Virus record (IMG/VR): IMGVR_UViG_3300051212_000256
Coordinates: 1 to 22,808 of that record
Source: a virus
Direction: 5' to 3' (one strand)
DNA: 22,808 nt
The number at the start of each line of letters is the position of its first letter. Positions within the stretch are counted from its first letter, which is position 1. The notes under the pieces were generated by a model. The model did no database searches. It had not been told where the DNA came from and saw nothing but the letters and a program-made list of their open reading frames with translations. Below, piece by piece: positions 16,686-22,611 of this stretch. Made by a program: the position numbers and the translations under genes.

Positions 16686-16720
16686 GGGCAGCCCCGTCAC
16701 GAGTGACGGGTGCTTAGCCC
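16686..16720. promoter_or_regulatory. Hairpin in 5' leader of the SSB-like gene
   Basis: CCCGTCA/TGACGGG with loop CGAG forms a 7-bp stem, extended by AGC/GCT and GGGC/GCCC with small bulges. It starts eight bases after the previous stop and lies about 30 bases before the next start. No T-run follows, so it is not an ordinary terminator. It could process, stabilise or regulate the mRNA. Confidence 0.55.
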
Positions 16721-16750
16721 AATCAACCAACTACTAGAAAAGGAAATAAC

Positions 16751-17062
16751 ATGTCAAATACATTCACATTCAGCGGTTCAATTGTCAAGGCAGTGAAAGA
16801 TTACAATAATGTTATCAAAGCAACTGTAGTAGACCGCCGCTTAGAATATACACCATCAGGCGATATGGCTAGCAAGTTCACTGCAAGCCGTCAAATCACC
16901 ATCACAGACCCTGCAATCCAAGCATGGGTTCGTGAAAATCTTATCAACTCAAGCGATAACGAGTTCGCTGTAAACATTGAAGGCTATATGACTTCAAGTT
17001 TCTCTGAAAAAAACGATAAGTGGTATGAAAACCAAGTAGTAACTAAAATATCTCTCGTATAA
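16751..17062 (+). CDS. Short single-stranded DNA-binding-like OB-fold protein
   Basis: A 103-residue protein with two SSB-like segments: LEYTPSGDMASKFTASRQIT (31-50) parallels the LRYTPSGKAVANFTVA strand pair of bacterial SSB, and FAVNIEGYMTSSFSEKNDKWY (72-92) parallels VEGRLQTRSWEDKDGQKRY. It would bind single-stranded DNA during replication or recombination. It is shorter than cellular SSB (150-180) and lacks the acidic C-terminal tip (DDDIPF type) used to recruit partners, ending KISLV. AAAGGAAATAAC precedes the ATG. It is flanked by a leader hairpin and a strong terminator, so it may be made as its own abundant transcript. Confidence is moderate because the resemblance is by eye. Confidence 0.65.
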   Translation: MSNTFTFSGSIVKAVKDYNNVIKATVVDRRLEYTPSGDMASKFTASRQITITDPAIQAWVRENLINSSDNEFAVNIEGYMTSSFSEKNDKWYENQVVTKISLV

Positions 17063-17069
17063 TCTACAA

Positions 17070-17110
17070 GCGGGTGGTGGGGGCTATGGCTCTCACCACC
17101 CGCATTTTTT
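17070..17110 (+). terminator. Intrinsic (Rho-independent) terminator
   Basis: A perfect 10-bp stem (GCGGGTGGTG with CACCACCCGC) with a 14-base loop is followed by ATTTTTT. This is a standard rightward intrinsic terminator seven bases after the SSB-like gene. It should end that transcript, so the downstream operon needs its own promoter or antitermination. Confidence 0.9.
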
Positions 17111-17154
17111 CCCAGGCCCAGGAGTACAACTTCAGTAGAAAGCGAGTCCAATAG

Positions 17155-17235
17155 ATGCTAGACAATCAAGACAATACAGTTTACTGTGGGGACTGCTTGG
17201 TTCCTATCAGCCAATGCTCACACAAAAGGAGATAG
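17155..17235 (+). CDS. Possible 26-residue Cys/His microprotein
   Basis: Reads MLDNQDNTVYCGDCLVPISQ and then CSHKRR, giving CxxC plus C..H, a plausible tiny zinc knuckle. It ends two bases before the start of the next gene. The ribosome-binding site is weak (GCGAG), so this is a low-confidence gene. It could instead be leader sequence. Confidence 0.35.
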   Translation: MLDNQDNTVYCGDCLVPISQCSHKRR

Positions 17236-17237
17236 AA

Positions 17238-17459
17238 ATGTTATTAGATTCATTCACAATGCTAGCCATTCTTATTGCTTTAACTACATCTGTAGCAGTC
17301 ATCACCCTTGCTATCAGACAGAACGCAGCACTGACCAGAGAGAACACCAGACTACGTAGAGAACTACGCAAGACCCGCAGCGTAGATTATTATATGCCAA
17401 GCAACAACTTCTACTATGACCCAGACATAGCAAAGGAAGATGTATGGACAACCAAGTAA
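17238..17459 (+). CDS. Small single-pass membrane protein with coiled tail
   Basis: A 73-residue protein starting at ATG 17238 with AAGGAGATAGAA upstream; an ATG at 17214 lacks a better site. Residues 1-25 form one long hydrophobic segment (LDSFTMLAILIALTTSVAVI) suitable as a membrane anchor. They are followed by a basic, heptad-like helix (LTRENTRLRRELRKT) and an acidic/aromatic end. A function such as superinfection exclusion or membrane tethering is possible, but nothing distinguishes these. It overlaps the next gene. Confidence 0.7.
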   Translation: MLLDSFTMLAILIALTTSVAVITLAIRQNAALTRENTRLRRELRKTRSVDYYMPSNNFYYDPDIAKEDVWTTK

Positions 17460-17593
17460 AGTATCTAACATACGATTGTTACTCATGTGGCATCGCTATT
17501 TTAGTAGATGTAAATAGAACAGCACCCAGAAACTACTGCCAAGCATGTGCTTGGTCTAAACTAGGAGCAACAGATGTCATACACAGTAAATGA
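17444..17593 (+). CDS. Zinc-ribbon-like microprotein (49 residues)
   Basis: Reads MDNQVKYLTYDCYSCGIAIL with a second pair in RNYCQACAW. CxxC ... CxxC spaced by about 18 residues is the layout of a zinc ribbon. The start ATG 17444 follows AGGAAG and lies within the end of the previous gene (16-base overlap). Family not recognised; likely a DNA-, RNA- or protein-binding accessory (inference). Confidence 0.65.
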   Translation: MDNQVKYLTYDCYSCGIAILVDVNRTAPRNYCQACAWSKLGATDVIHSK

Positions 17594-17705
17594 AATAGCG
17601 GACTTAAACGAGTCCATTGACGCAGCCATAGCATCAATCAAGAAAGCCAACGCCATCCTCGAAGAGATGATGGCAACAGGCAGAATCTATGTGGAGGAAG
17701 AATGA
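17574..17705 (+). CDS. Small acidic helical protein (43 residues)
   Basis: Starts at ATG 17574 after AGGAG and overlaps the previous gene's end by 20 bases. The sequence MSYTVNEIADLNESIDAAIA continues as an amphipathic helix and ends YVEEE. It contains no cysteine. Its stop overlaps the next start as ATGA. A helical adaptor or coiled-coil is likely; function unknown. Confidence 0.6.
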   Translation: MSYTVNEIADLNESIDAAIASIKKANAILEEMMATGRIYVEEE

Positions 17706-17848
17706 TAGCCTCAACAAAACTATTTAGAAATATAACTTACTATGCACTTGACCAAGACTTCAGTGAGTATGCAATGGAACATAGTATTGAATACCAAGAT
17801 GAACTATGGGTATTATTAGAAGATTATCTGCGGGAGGAATGCGAATGA
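17702..17848 (+). CDS. Small acidic protein (48 residues)
   Basis: Starts at ATG 17702 (MIASTKLFRN) after GGAGG and ends with an acidic helix (YQDELWVLLEDYLREECE). It is coupled by ATGA overlaps at both ends. No family recognised. The charge and short helix would suit a protein partner, but this cannot be assigned. Confidence 0.6.
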   Translation: MIASTKLFRNITYYALDQDFSEYAMEHSIEYQDELWVLLEDYLREECE

Positions 17849-17961
17849 CAGGCCCATACGCCCAACCATATTGTGAAGTATGCGAACAGTATAACTTTGT
17901 ATGTGAAGACTGTGGACTATGTAAAGAATGCGATGAATGTGATGACCAATCTAAATCCTGA
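17845..17961 (+). CDS. Dense Cys-rich microprotein (38 residues)
   Basis: Reads MTGPYAQPYCEVCEQYNFVC and then CGLCKECDEC. Seven cysteines, in consecutive CxxC spacing at the C-terminus, suggest a metal site (Zn or Fe-S). The start is coupled by ATGA to the previous gene and preceded by GGGAGG. It overlaps the start of the regulator gene. No family recognised. Confidence 0.6.
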   Translation: MTGPYAQPYCEVCEQYNFVCEDCGLCKECDECDDQSKS

Positions 17962-18229
17962 TTACTTAGATATATGTGATGCACTTAAAAGAGTGCGCTT
18001 AATTAAAGGCTATACCTTAGAAGATGTAGAGTTAATAAGCAATGGTAAGTTTACTAAAGAAGCAGTTGGTAGTTATGAACGTAACAGTAGAATTATATCT
18101 CTAAAAAGATTACTTGAATTGTGTGAGGTATACCAAGTATCATTGTACTCAATCATAAGCCATGTAATGTGGGATGACCCATTACACATACCACGAAGGA
18201 GACATTATGGGCTACGAACCACCGCTTGA
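17933..18229 (+). CDS. Xre/BldD-like helix-turn-helix regulator
   Basis: A 98-residue protein with one helix-turn-helix of the Xre class, residues about 13-75. The core KRVRLIKGYTLEDVELI, then TKEAVGSYERNSRIISLKRL and LCEVYQVSLYSI, closely follows the N-terminal domain of actinobacterial BldD (pattern ...VVGSYERGDR...LAELADFYGV...). BldD represses developmental genes as a dimer bound by cyclic-di-GMP; the C-terminal ligand domain is absent here, so this is a minimal DNA-binding form. The start could be 17933 or 17942; neither has a strong ribosome-binding site. It probably controls phage or host promoters (inference). The gene lies in the early operon and overlaps its neighbours. Confidence 0.8.
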   Translation: MNVMTNLNPDYLDICDALKRVRLIKGYTLEDVELISNGKFTKEAVGSYERNSRIISLKRLLELCEVYQVSLYSIISHVMWDDPLHIPRRRHYGLRTTA

Positions 18230-18311
18230 AGATGACATAGCACTAGACAAAGATATAGAAGAAGAGGAGGATGGTTACCAAGAACCAGACAGAATGTGGG
18301 GCGATGAATGA
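18207..18311 (+). CDS. Acidic microprotein (34 residues)
   Basis: Starts at ATG 18207 with AAGGAG upstream (MGYEPPLEDDIALDKDIEEE) and ends MWGDE. It is strongly acidic and lacks cysteine. The start overlaps the end of the regulator gene in another frame and the stop is an ATGA overlap with the next gene. A DNA mimic or regulator-binding peptide is possible, but unsupported beyond charge. Confidence 0.55.
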   Translation: MGYEPPLEDDIALDKDIEEEEDGYQEPDRMWGDE

Positions 18312-18565
18312 AGACGCACGCTGCAGTCAGTGCGGCACACGATGAATTGCTGAAAAAGATAGAGCGAGAAAGAAAGTTTCTTCAAGAGTACATTGATGGA
18401 GAAGATTTTACTGTACTTCATGCCCTTCGTGCAGTAGTGAAATTGCATAGATGTATGATTTGGAAAAACCTAGAACATGACACACAAGGTTATAAGTGTC
18501 AGGAATGTGAAGGGTATACCTATCCTTGTGCCACAATCGAGACTATTGAAAAGGAGTTATCGTGA
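18308..18565 (+). CDS. Small Cys-containing actinophage-type protein, copy 1
   Basis: 85 residues with a helical N-terminus (MKTHAAVSAAHDELLKKIER), then LRAVVKLH, a Trp, CQEC and YPCATIETIEKELS at the C-terminus. This signature (ALRAVV-LH then CxxC then YPCPTI) is familiar in small genes of actinobacteriophages. A structural zinc site through the cysteines is likely. It is a paralogue of the next gene, from which it differs by an extended N-terminus. Function unknown. Start coupled as ATGA with the gene before. Confidence 0.7.
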   Translation: MKTHAAVSAAHDELLKKIERERKFLQEYIDGEDFTVLHALRAVVKLHRCMIWKNLEHDTQGYKCQECEGYTYPCATIETIEKELS

Positions 18566-18586
18566 ATGACACACGATGAATTGCTG
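18336..18586 (+). repeat. Direct repeats from tandem gene duplication
   Basis: CACACGATGAATTGCTG occurs at 18336-18352 and 18570-18586. A second pair, TGCCCTTCGTGCAGTAGT, occurs at 18421-18438 and 18646-18663, and the start contexts repeat too (18541-18571 and 18751-18781). The spacing shows one gene was duplicated. Confidence 0.75.
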
Positions 18587-18775
18587 GCAAGTATAGATTA
18601 TTTAGATAAGGTTAAAGATAGATGGAACGGTGAAGAACTTGCCGCTGCCCTTCGTGCAGTAGTAAAATTGCATTCACCTTGGATTGGCGGTTGCAGTCAA
18701 TGTGTTGCTATTGATGGTGGATACAAACCTTATCCTTGCCCAACTATTCAGACTATTGAGAAGGAGTTAGCGTGA
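18566..18775 (+). CDS. Small Cys-containing actinophage-type protein, copy 2
   Basis: 69 residues, MTHDELLASIDYLDKVKDRW, then ALRAVVKLHSPWIGGCSQC and YPCPTIQTIEKELA. It aligns to the C-terminal part of the preceding gene (DELL, ALRAVVKLH, CxxC, YPC-TI-TIEKEL), including identical DNA stretches, so it is a recent duplicate. The ATG follows the previous TGA directly (TGAATG) with AAGGAG upstream. Function unknown; likely a small zinc-binding or protein-interaction module. Confidence 0.75.
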   Translation: MTHDELLASIDYLDKVKDRWNGEELAAALRAVVKLHSPWIGGCSQCVAIDGGYKPYPCPTIQTIEKELA

Positions 18776-18867
18776 ATGACATTACATTCCTCCCTCTCAC
18801 ACCATTACAGTCCTGGGCATTCATCATTACAGTTTTCTATATCCTCTACAGATGGGTTGTTAGATGA
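18772..18867 (+). CDS. 31-residue single-pass membrane peptide (GTG start)
   Basis: Read from the GTG at 18772: MNDITFLPLTPLQSWAFIIT, then VFYILYRWVVR. The hydrophobic stretch of about 17 residues followed by basic residues is a typical membrane anchor with N-out/C-in preference. AAGGAG lies five bases upstream, and the stop overlaps the next ATG as ATGA. The alternative ATG at 18776 leads to a long frame of poor composition that I reject. With a secreted transglycosylase next, it could be a holin-like or membrane-targeting partner, but 31 residues is short for a holin. Confidence 0.55.
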   Translation: MNDITFLPLTPLQSWAFIITVFYILYRWVVR

Positions 18868-19277
18868 AAAAACTATTCGCATTGCTTACAACATGGTACG
18901 TAGCATTCTTGTCGCTGCTACCGTGGCACATGCCAGCAGTACAGGCATACACAGAACCAAAACCTACAGAGATGAGCGAGTTCCATTGGACTCCTCGTGC
19001 TCTGAAGTTATATGCAAAACAGTTCATGCGGATGGCATACCCCGAATGGAACTTGTCTGAGCACCGTGCACTTATGAAATTGTGGGGCAAAGAATCAGCC
19101 TGGAATCCTAAAGCAGATAACCCAAACAGTTCAGCGTTCGGTATTCCACAGTTGTTAAACCTTGACCCACAAACGCCAGCCCCGCTCCAGATTGAGCGTG
19201 GGCTGGAGTATATCCAGCACCGCTACGAGAAACCATCAGTTGCTTGGTCGCATTGGCGAAGCAATGGCTGGTACTAA
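18864..19277 (+). CDS. Secreted lytic transglycosylase-like cell-wall enzyme
   Basis: A 137-residue protein. Residues 1-29 (MKKLFALLTTWYVAFLSLLP then WHMPAVQA) are a Sec signal peptide with AQA/AXA-like cleavage. The mature domain contains LMKLWGKESAWNPKADNPNS, with the likely catalytic Glu77 followed by SAFGIPQ, then a final AWSHWRSNGWY. This is the transglycosylase-like (aggregation-promoting-factor type) domain of actinobacteria, where the cell wall glycan is cut. It is one domain with no binding repeats. The signal peptide lets it reach the wall without a holin or acts as a SAR-like anchor. The ATG overlaps the stop of the membrane-peptide gene (ATGA). It might be the phage lysin or a wall-remodelling entry or exclusion factor; its place among early genes is odd for a lysin. 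Confidence 0.8.
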   Translation: MKKLFALLTTWYVAFLSLLPWHMPAVQAYTEPKPTEMSEFHWTPRALKLYAKQFMRMAYPEWNLSEHRALMKLWGKESAWNPKADNPNSSAFGIPQLLNLDPQTPAPLQIERGLEYIQHRYEKPSVAWSHWRSNGWY

Positions 19278-19299
19278 CCAACAAACTAAGGAGAAAGAA

Positions 19300-19797
19300 A
19301 TGACAGTAACAATAGAAGAAATCACAAACTATCACAACATCTTGTTAGATGAGAATGGTAAAGAAGCACAACTGCAAGCACAGCGTAAGCGTTTGACAGA
19401 TGCAATCTATTCACAAATTGATTCAGGTCAGGCACCAGACTTCGACCATATTGCAGAGGTAACAGCAGGTCTTAACAAAGACATTCAACTGCGTGACTTT
19501 GTATTAGGTCTACCATCTGAGCGTCCAATTGCAGCAGTCAATACGTACCTATCATGCTTTATGGATGTAGTTCCAGGTGAGTTTATTGCACCAGTTGCTA
19601 GTATCTTGGCTGCAAATCTATACTCAATCGAGGATACGACAGCACAGTCAGTCCTATCACAGGCACTAGAGAATGACCCACGTTATTCACTAGCACAGTT
19701 GCTTAATCGTGTATTCAATTCAGGTTGGCCAGCAGGTGCGTTCACTGCAATGACACATGAACTACACCCAAAGGTCAAGGAAGGAATGGGCATCTAA
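19300..19797 (+). CDS. Protein with DUF4192-like C-terminal domain
   Basis: A 165-residue protein starting at ATG 19300 with AAGGAG upstream. The C-terminal half contains ALENDPRYSLAQLLNRVFNS, closely matching the L--AL--DP-YSLA-LL pattern at the end of actinobacterial DUF4192 proteins. The usual N-terminal part of that family is missing here and is replaced by about 70 helical residues. Function of DUF4192 is unknown. Presence in actinobacteria supports the host guess. Confidence 0.7.
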   Translation: MTVTIEEITNYHNILLDENGKEAQLQAQRKRLTDAIYSQIDSGQAPDFDHIAEVTAGLNKDIQLRDFVLGLPSERPIAAVNTYLSCFMDVVPGEFIAPVASILAANLYSIEDTTAQSVLSQALENDPRYSLAQLLNRVFNSGWPAGAFTAMTHELHPKVKEGMGI

Positions 19798-19799
19798 TC

Positions 19800-20285
19800 A
19801 TGGGATTGGATATGTATCTCTATGCCCGTAAAGGCATCTCATCTATTGAGTGGGAACCAGAGACGCACAATAAGAAACTCAATGCTGATTATACAATCCT
19901 AACCTCCCTAGTGGGGGCTACGGATTGGGCTTATGACCCAGAAGAACTAGCCTTTGCATCTGTATCAATTCAAGTTGGATACTGGCGCAAGGTTAATGCT
20001 ATTCACAACTGGTTTGTTGAAGAACTAGCAGATGGGGAAGATAACTGCCAGCCAATCTATGTACCACGCAGTTCTTTAATTGACTTAAAGATTGCATGTG
20101 AAGAAGTATTGGCAGACCACAGTAAAGCAGATACACTACTACCAACAGGCTCTGGCTTCTTCTTTGGCAGCACAGAGTATGACGACTGGTATTTTTATGG
20201 TCTTGAAAAGACTGTAAAGATAGTAAGCAAACTTATTGAAGATGTACCCGAAGGATGGGCCTTCGAGTATCAGGCTTCATGGTAA
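19800..20285 (+). CDS. Conserved phage protein of unknown function
   Basis: A 161-residue protein, MGLDMYLYARKG, with VGYWRKVNAIHNWFVEEL (about 58-75) and PTGSGFFFGSTEYDDWYFYG near 117-136, then FEYQASW at the end. I recognise these motifs as those of a widespread phage family without known function, with invariant MGLDMYLY, GYWRK-NAIHNWF and GFFFGSTEYD-WY. The aromatic and polar pockets suggest ligand binding, but that is inference. The ATG begins two bases after the preceding stop; the ribosome-binding site is weak, so coupling is likely. Confidence 0.8.
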   Translation: MGLDMYLYARKGISSIEWEPETHNKKLNADYTILTSLVGATDWAYDPEELAFASVSIQVGYWRKVNAIHNWFVEELADGEDNCQPIYVPRSSLIDLKIACEEVLADHSKADTLLPTGSGFFFGSTEYDDWYFYGLEKTVKIVSKLIEDVPEGWAFEYQASW

Positions 20286-20297
20286 AGAAAGGGAGAC

Positions 20298-21251
20298 ATG
20301 ACTACAGCAGATGTAGTGAATAAACCAAACCGCTCAGCCTGGCAGAAAGCAGGCGTAGCAGTTGAGGCAACAAGCGCAGCACAAGTAGCAGAGCAGGCAG
20401 GACTTAACTGGACTGTCAGCCTGTCAGACATGCACACAGAACAGTTCATGCATGTACCCAAGAAGCAAGCAGTAGTAAAGAAACATGATGGAAAAGAGTC
20501 AGTAATTGGTGTAGTGGGCAACAAGTACAAAGTCTTTCAGAACTCTGAAGTCTTTGGCTCACTAGATGCATTGATTGATTCAGGCGATGCTCGCTATGCA
20601 GCAGCAGGTGAGTATGATGACGGAGCAAAAGTATGGATGCTCATGTCATTACCAAAAGAAATGGAAATCCAGGGCGACCCACATGCTGCCTTCTTACTAG
20701 CCAAGACTAGTCATGATGGTTCATCATCAGTAGTATTACGCCCTATCATTGAGCGATTGTTCTGTTCCAACCAAATCAATCGTATCTTCAAGGCTAAGAA
20801 CAAAGCGCATACTTATACCCTGCGTCATACTCAGAACGCAGTGCTATCAGTATCTGATATGCGAAACATTCTTGACCTAACCTACTCAAGCATTGATATG
20901 TATAGCGACCTGGCTAACCATCTCATCCAGCGTGAGGCAGACATTGCAAAGGCAACCGCATACTTCAAGAAAGTATGGGCATTGCCTACCAAAATTGAAC
21001 AATCACCTATGCACTTACTCAGCAAGGGTGAGAAGAATGCCAAGTCCCGTGCCCTCAATGCACGGCAGAAAGCATTTGCTATCTACTCAGATAGCCCAAC
21101 ACAAGAGAACATCCGCAATACAGAGTTTGGTTTGTGGCAAGCAGTTGTAGAATACGCAGACCACCATACCCATAGAGATGCTAGCATTGCTACCTTGGCA
21201 GGCCGCAATGATGGTGTTAAACTACGAGCACTAGAACTGCTCTCAATCTAA
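20298..21251 (+). CDS. DUF932 / TIGR03299-type phage-plasmid protein
   Basis: A 317-residue protein with the DUF932 pattern: WTVSLSDM and VGNKYKVFQNSEVFGSLDAL in the first third, LLAKTSHDGSSSVVLRPIIE and RLFCSNQINRIF in the middle, and HTQNAVLSVSDM with a helical C-terminal half ending LRALELLSI. Such proteins are found in many phages and plasmids beside replication or recombination genes; molecular role unknown. Start ATG follows AAGGGAGA. Length is typical. Confidence 0.85.
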   Translation: MTTADVVNKPNRSAWQKAGVAVEATSAAQVAEQAGLNWTVSLSDMHTEQFMHVPKKQAVVKKHDGKESVIGVVGNKYKVFQNSEVFGSLDALIDSGDARYAAAGEYDDGAKVWMLMSLPKEMEIQGDPHAAFLLAKTSHDGSSSVVLRPIIERLFCSNQINRIFKAKNKAHTYTLRHTQNAVLSVSDMRNILDLTYSSIDMYSDLANHLIQREADIAKATAYFKKVWALPTKIEQSPMHLLSKGEKNAKSRALNARQKAFAIYSDSPTQENIRNTEFGLWQAVVEYADHHTHRDASIATLAGRNDGVKLRALELLSI

Positions 21252-21259
21252 GGAGAATC

Positions 21260-21694
21260 GTGTACCTAAATCCAATTACAGTAGACGGAACAACCTACAA
21301 CTTCACAGAAGAATCACTCAAAGAACTCATCAAGAGTGAGGCTGCAATTAAAACAAAACTAGAATCAGTACAAACAGAAACACAAGAGTCATATAGAAAA
21401 CTTGCCAGCATTCGCAGCAAGGTATATGATTTCTTCACTGAAGCATTTGAAGATGGTGGTGATGAAGCAACCGTTAACCGTGACGATGTTAACGAACTGC
21501 TAGAGTCAATCGGTTCAGATGCACTGGTAACAACTTGGTCAGCAACTGTAGAGATTACAGTTACAGTTACTAATATCAATGCTTCTTCCCCTGAAGAAGT
21601 AGAAGATATTATTAATGACAACATTGAAGTAAGTGGATACAACTTCGATGTACATGACCAAGATGTGAAAGTGTATTCAATCGAAAGAGAGTAA
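21260..21694 (+). CDS. Phage protein of unknown function (GTG start)
   Basis: A 144-residue protein starting at GTG 21260, four bases after AAGGAG. The N-terminal half is helical and coiled (KELIKSEAAIKTKLESVQTE). The C-terminal half is a probable beta-alpha domain (TTWSATVEITVTVTNINASS, then EEVEDIINDNIEVSGY). The combination occurs in actinobacteriophages, but no function is known to me. It lies between the DUF932 and nuclease genes. Confidence 0.75.
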   Translation: MYLNPITVDGTTYNFTEESLKELIKSEAAIKTKLESVQTETQESYRKLASIRSKVYDFFTEAFEDGGDEATVNRDDVNELLESIGSDALVTTWSATVEITVTVTNINASSPEEVEDIINDNIEVSGYNFDVHDQDVKVYSIERE

Positions 21695-21729
21695 TCGACA
21701 CTCTCTTAACTACCATCAGTCGTCGCTAT

Positions 21730-21808
21730 CTAACACATAGGTGTTTACTCATTTCTACTATGTGTTAGACTTGGGGATGGGTGGTCCCGCCATCTGCGAA
21801 CACGGGAC
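21730..21808. promoter_or_regulatory. Two hairpins before the nuclease gene
   Basis: CTAACACATAG (21730-21740) pairs with CTATGTGTTAG (21758-21768), a perfect 11-bp stem with a 17-base loop. GTCCCG (21784-21789) pairs with CGGGAC (21803-21808). AAGGAG and the ATG at 21829 follow. No T-run follows either stem. Layout (two stems, then ribosome-binding site) resembles the leaders at 15587 and 16064, although the sequence is unrelated. Confidence 0.6.
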
Positions 21809-21828
21809 ACTAATTAACAAGGAGAGTA

Positions 21829-22611
21829 ATGCCAACAGAAATTGAAAGAGATAGATACGGACGACCACTAGTTGTCCCACCTACAGGTGGCAAAGCGGTT
21901 GCTTATACTCGCGCAACTACTATTGCTAATAGTTTAGATGATGCCTCTGCATTGACAGCATGGAAGATGCGTATGGCAGCAATAGGTTTAACAAGCAGGC
22001 CAGACCTATTGTTAGCCATTGGTGTAGCAGGAGATAACAACAAGTTAGTTAATGCATACATTGAAGAAGCAATGGAAGTAGCGGGTGCTAGCAAAGCAGC
22101 CACTATCGGAACAGCAATCCACGCACTAACAGAAAAACTAGACTTAGGTTTAGAGTTAGGTGTATTCCCAGAGCAGTGGATGCCAGACATCAAAGCCTAT
22201 GAAGCAGCAACAAAGATTCTTACTAAGATTTATATCGAGCAATTTACAGTGCTAGACAAGTATAAAATTGCAGGCACACCAGATAGAGTTGTTGAGTATA
22301 AGGGTGAACGATTCATTGCAGACTTAAAGACAGGTCGTATTGACCATCCAAATAATATTGCTATGCAGTTAGCAATCTACGCTAACGGGTCCCCGTACAT
22401 GACTGATACGGGAACCCGCGGTACGTGGGGCGATATCAATAAGGAAAAAGCAATTATTGTTCATGCCCCAGCAGGGACAGGAACATGCAAACTAGTATGG
22501 ATTGACATCAAAGAAGGATGGAAAGGTGTACAGTTTGCTATGAAAGTAAGAAAGTGGCGAGACCAAAAGGGTTTGGCTACTCCATTTGAGCAAGGAGAAG
22601 ATAGTGCCTAG
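21829..22611 (+). CDS. RecB/Cas4-like PD-(D/E)XK nuclease
   Basis: A 260-residue protein with a PD-(D/E)XK core of the Cas4/RecB exonuclease kind: GTAIHALTEKLD near 94-105 (His98), GTPDRVVEY with Asp152 and FIADLKTGR with Asp165 and Lys167, and QLAIYAN with Gln180 and Tyr184. These residues would bind the divalent metal and cut DNA. A cluster of four Cys for an Fe-S site, as in full Cas4, is absent. Such genes are common in actinobacteriophages, acting in replication or recombination. The start follows AAGGAG, directly after two hairpins. Confidence 0.85.
   Translation: MPTEIERDRYGRPLVVPPTGGKAVAYTRATTIANSLDDASALTAWKMRMAAIGLTSRPDLLLAIGVAGDNNKLVNAYIEEAMEVAGASKAATIGTAIHALTEKLDLGLELGVFPEQWMPDIKAYEAATKILTKIYIEQFTVLDKYKIAGTPDRVVEYKGERFIADLKTGRIDHPNNIAMQLAIYANGSPYMTDTGTRGTWGDINKEKAIIVHAPAGTGTCKLVWIDIKEGWKGVQFAMKVRKWRDQKGLATPFEQGEDSA

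Noticed and set aside
18776-19060. Frame from ATG 18776 (94 residues, Ser/His-rich start)
   Set aside because: It overlaps the signal-peptide transglycosylase gene heavily. The GTG at 18772 in another frame gives a clear membrane peptide coupled by ATGA to the next gene.
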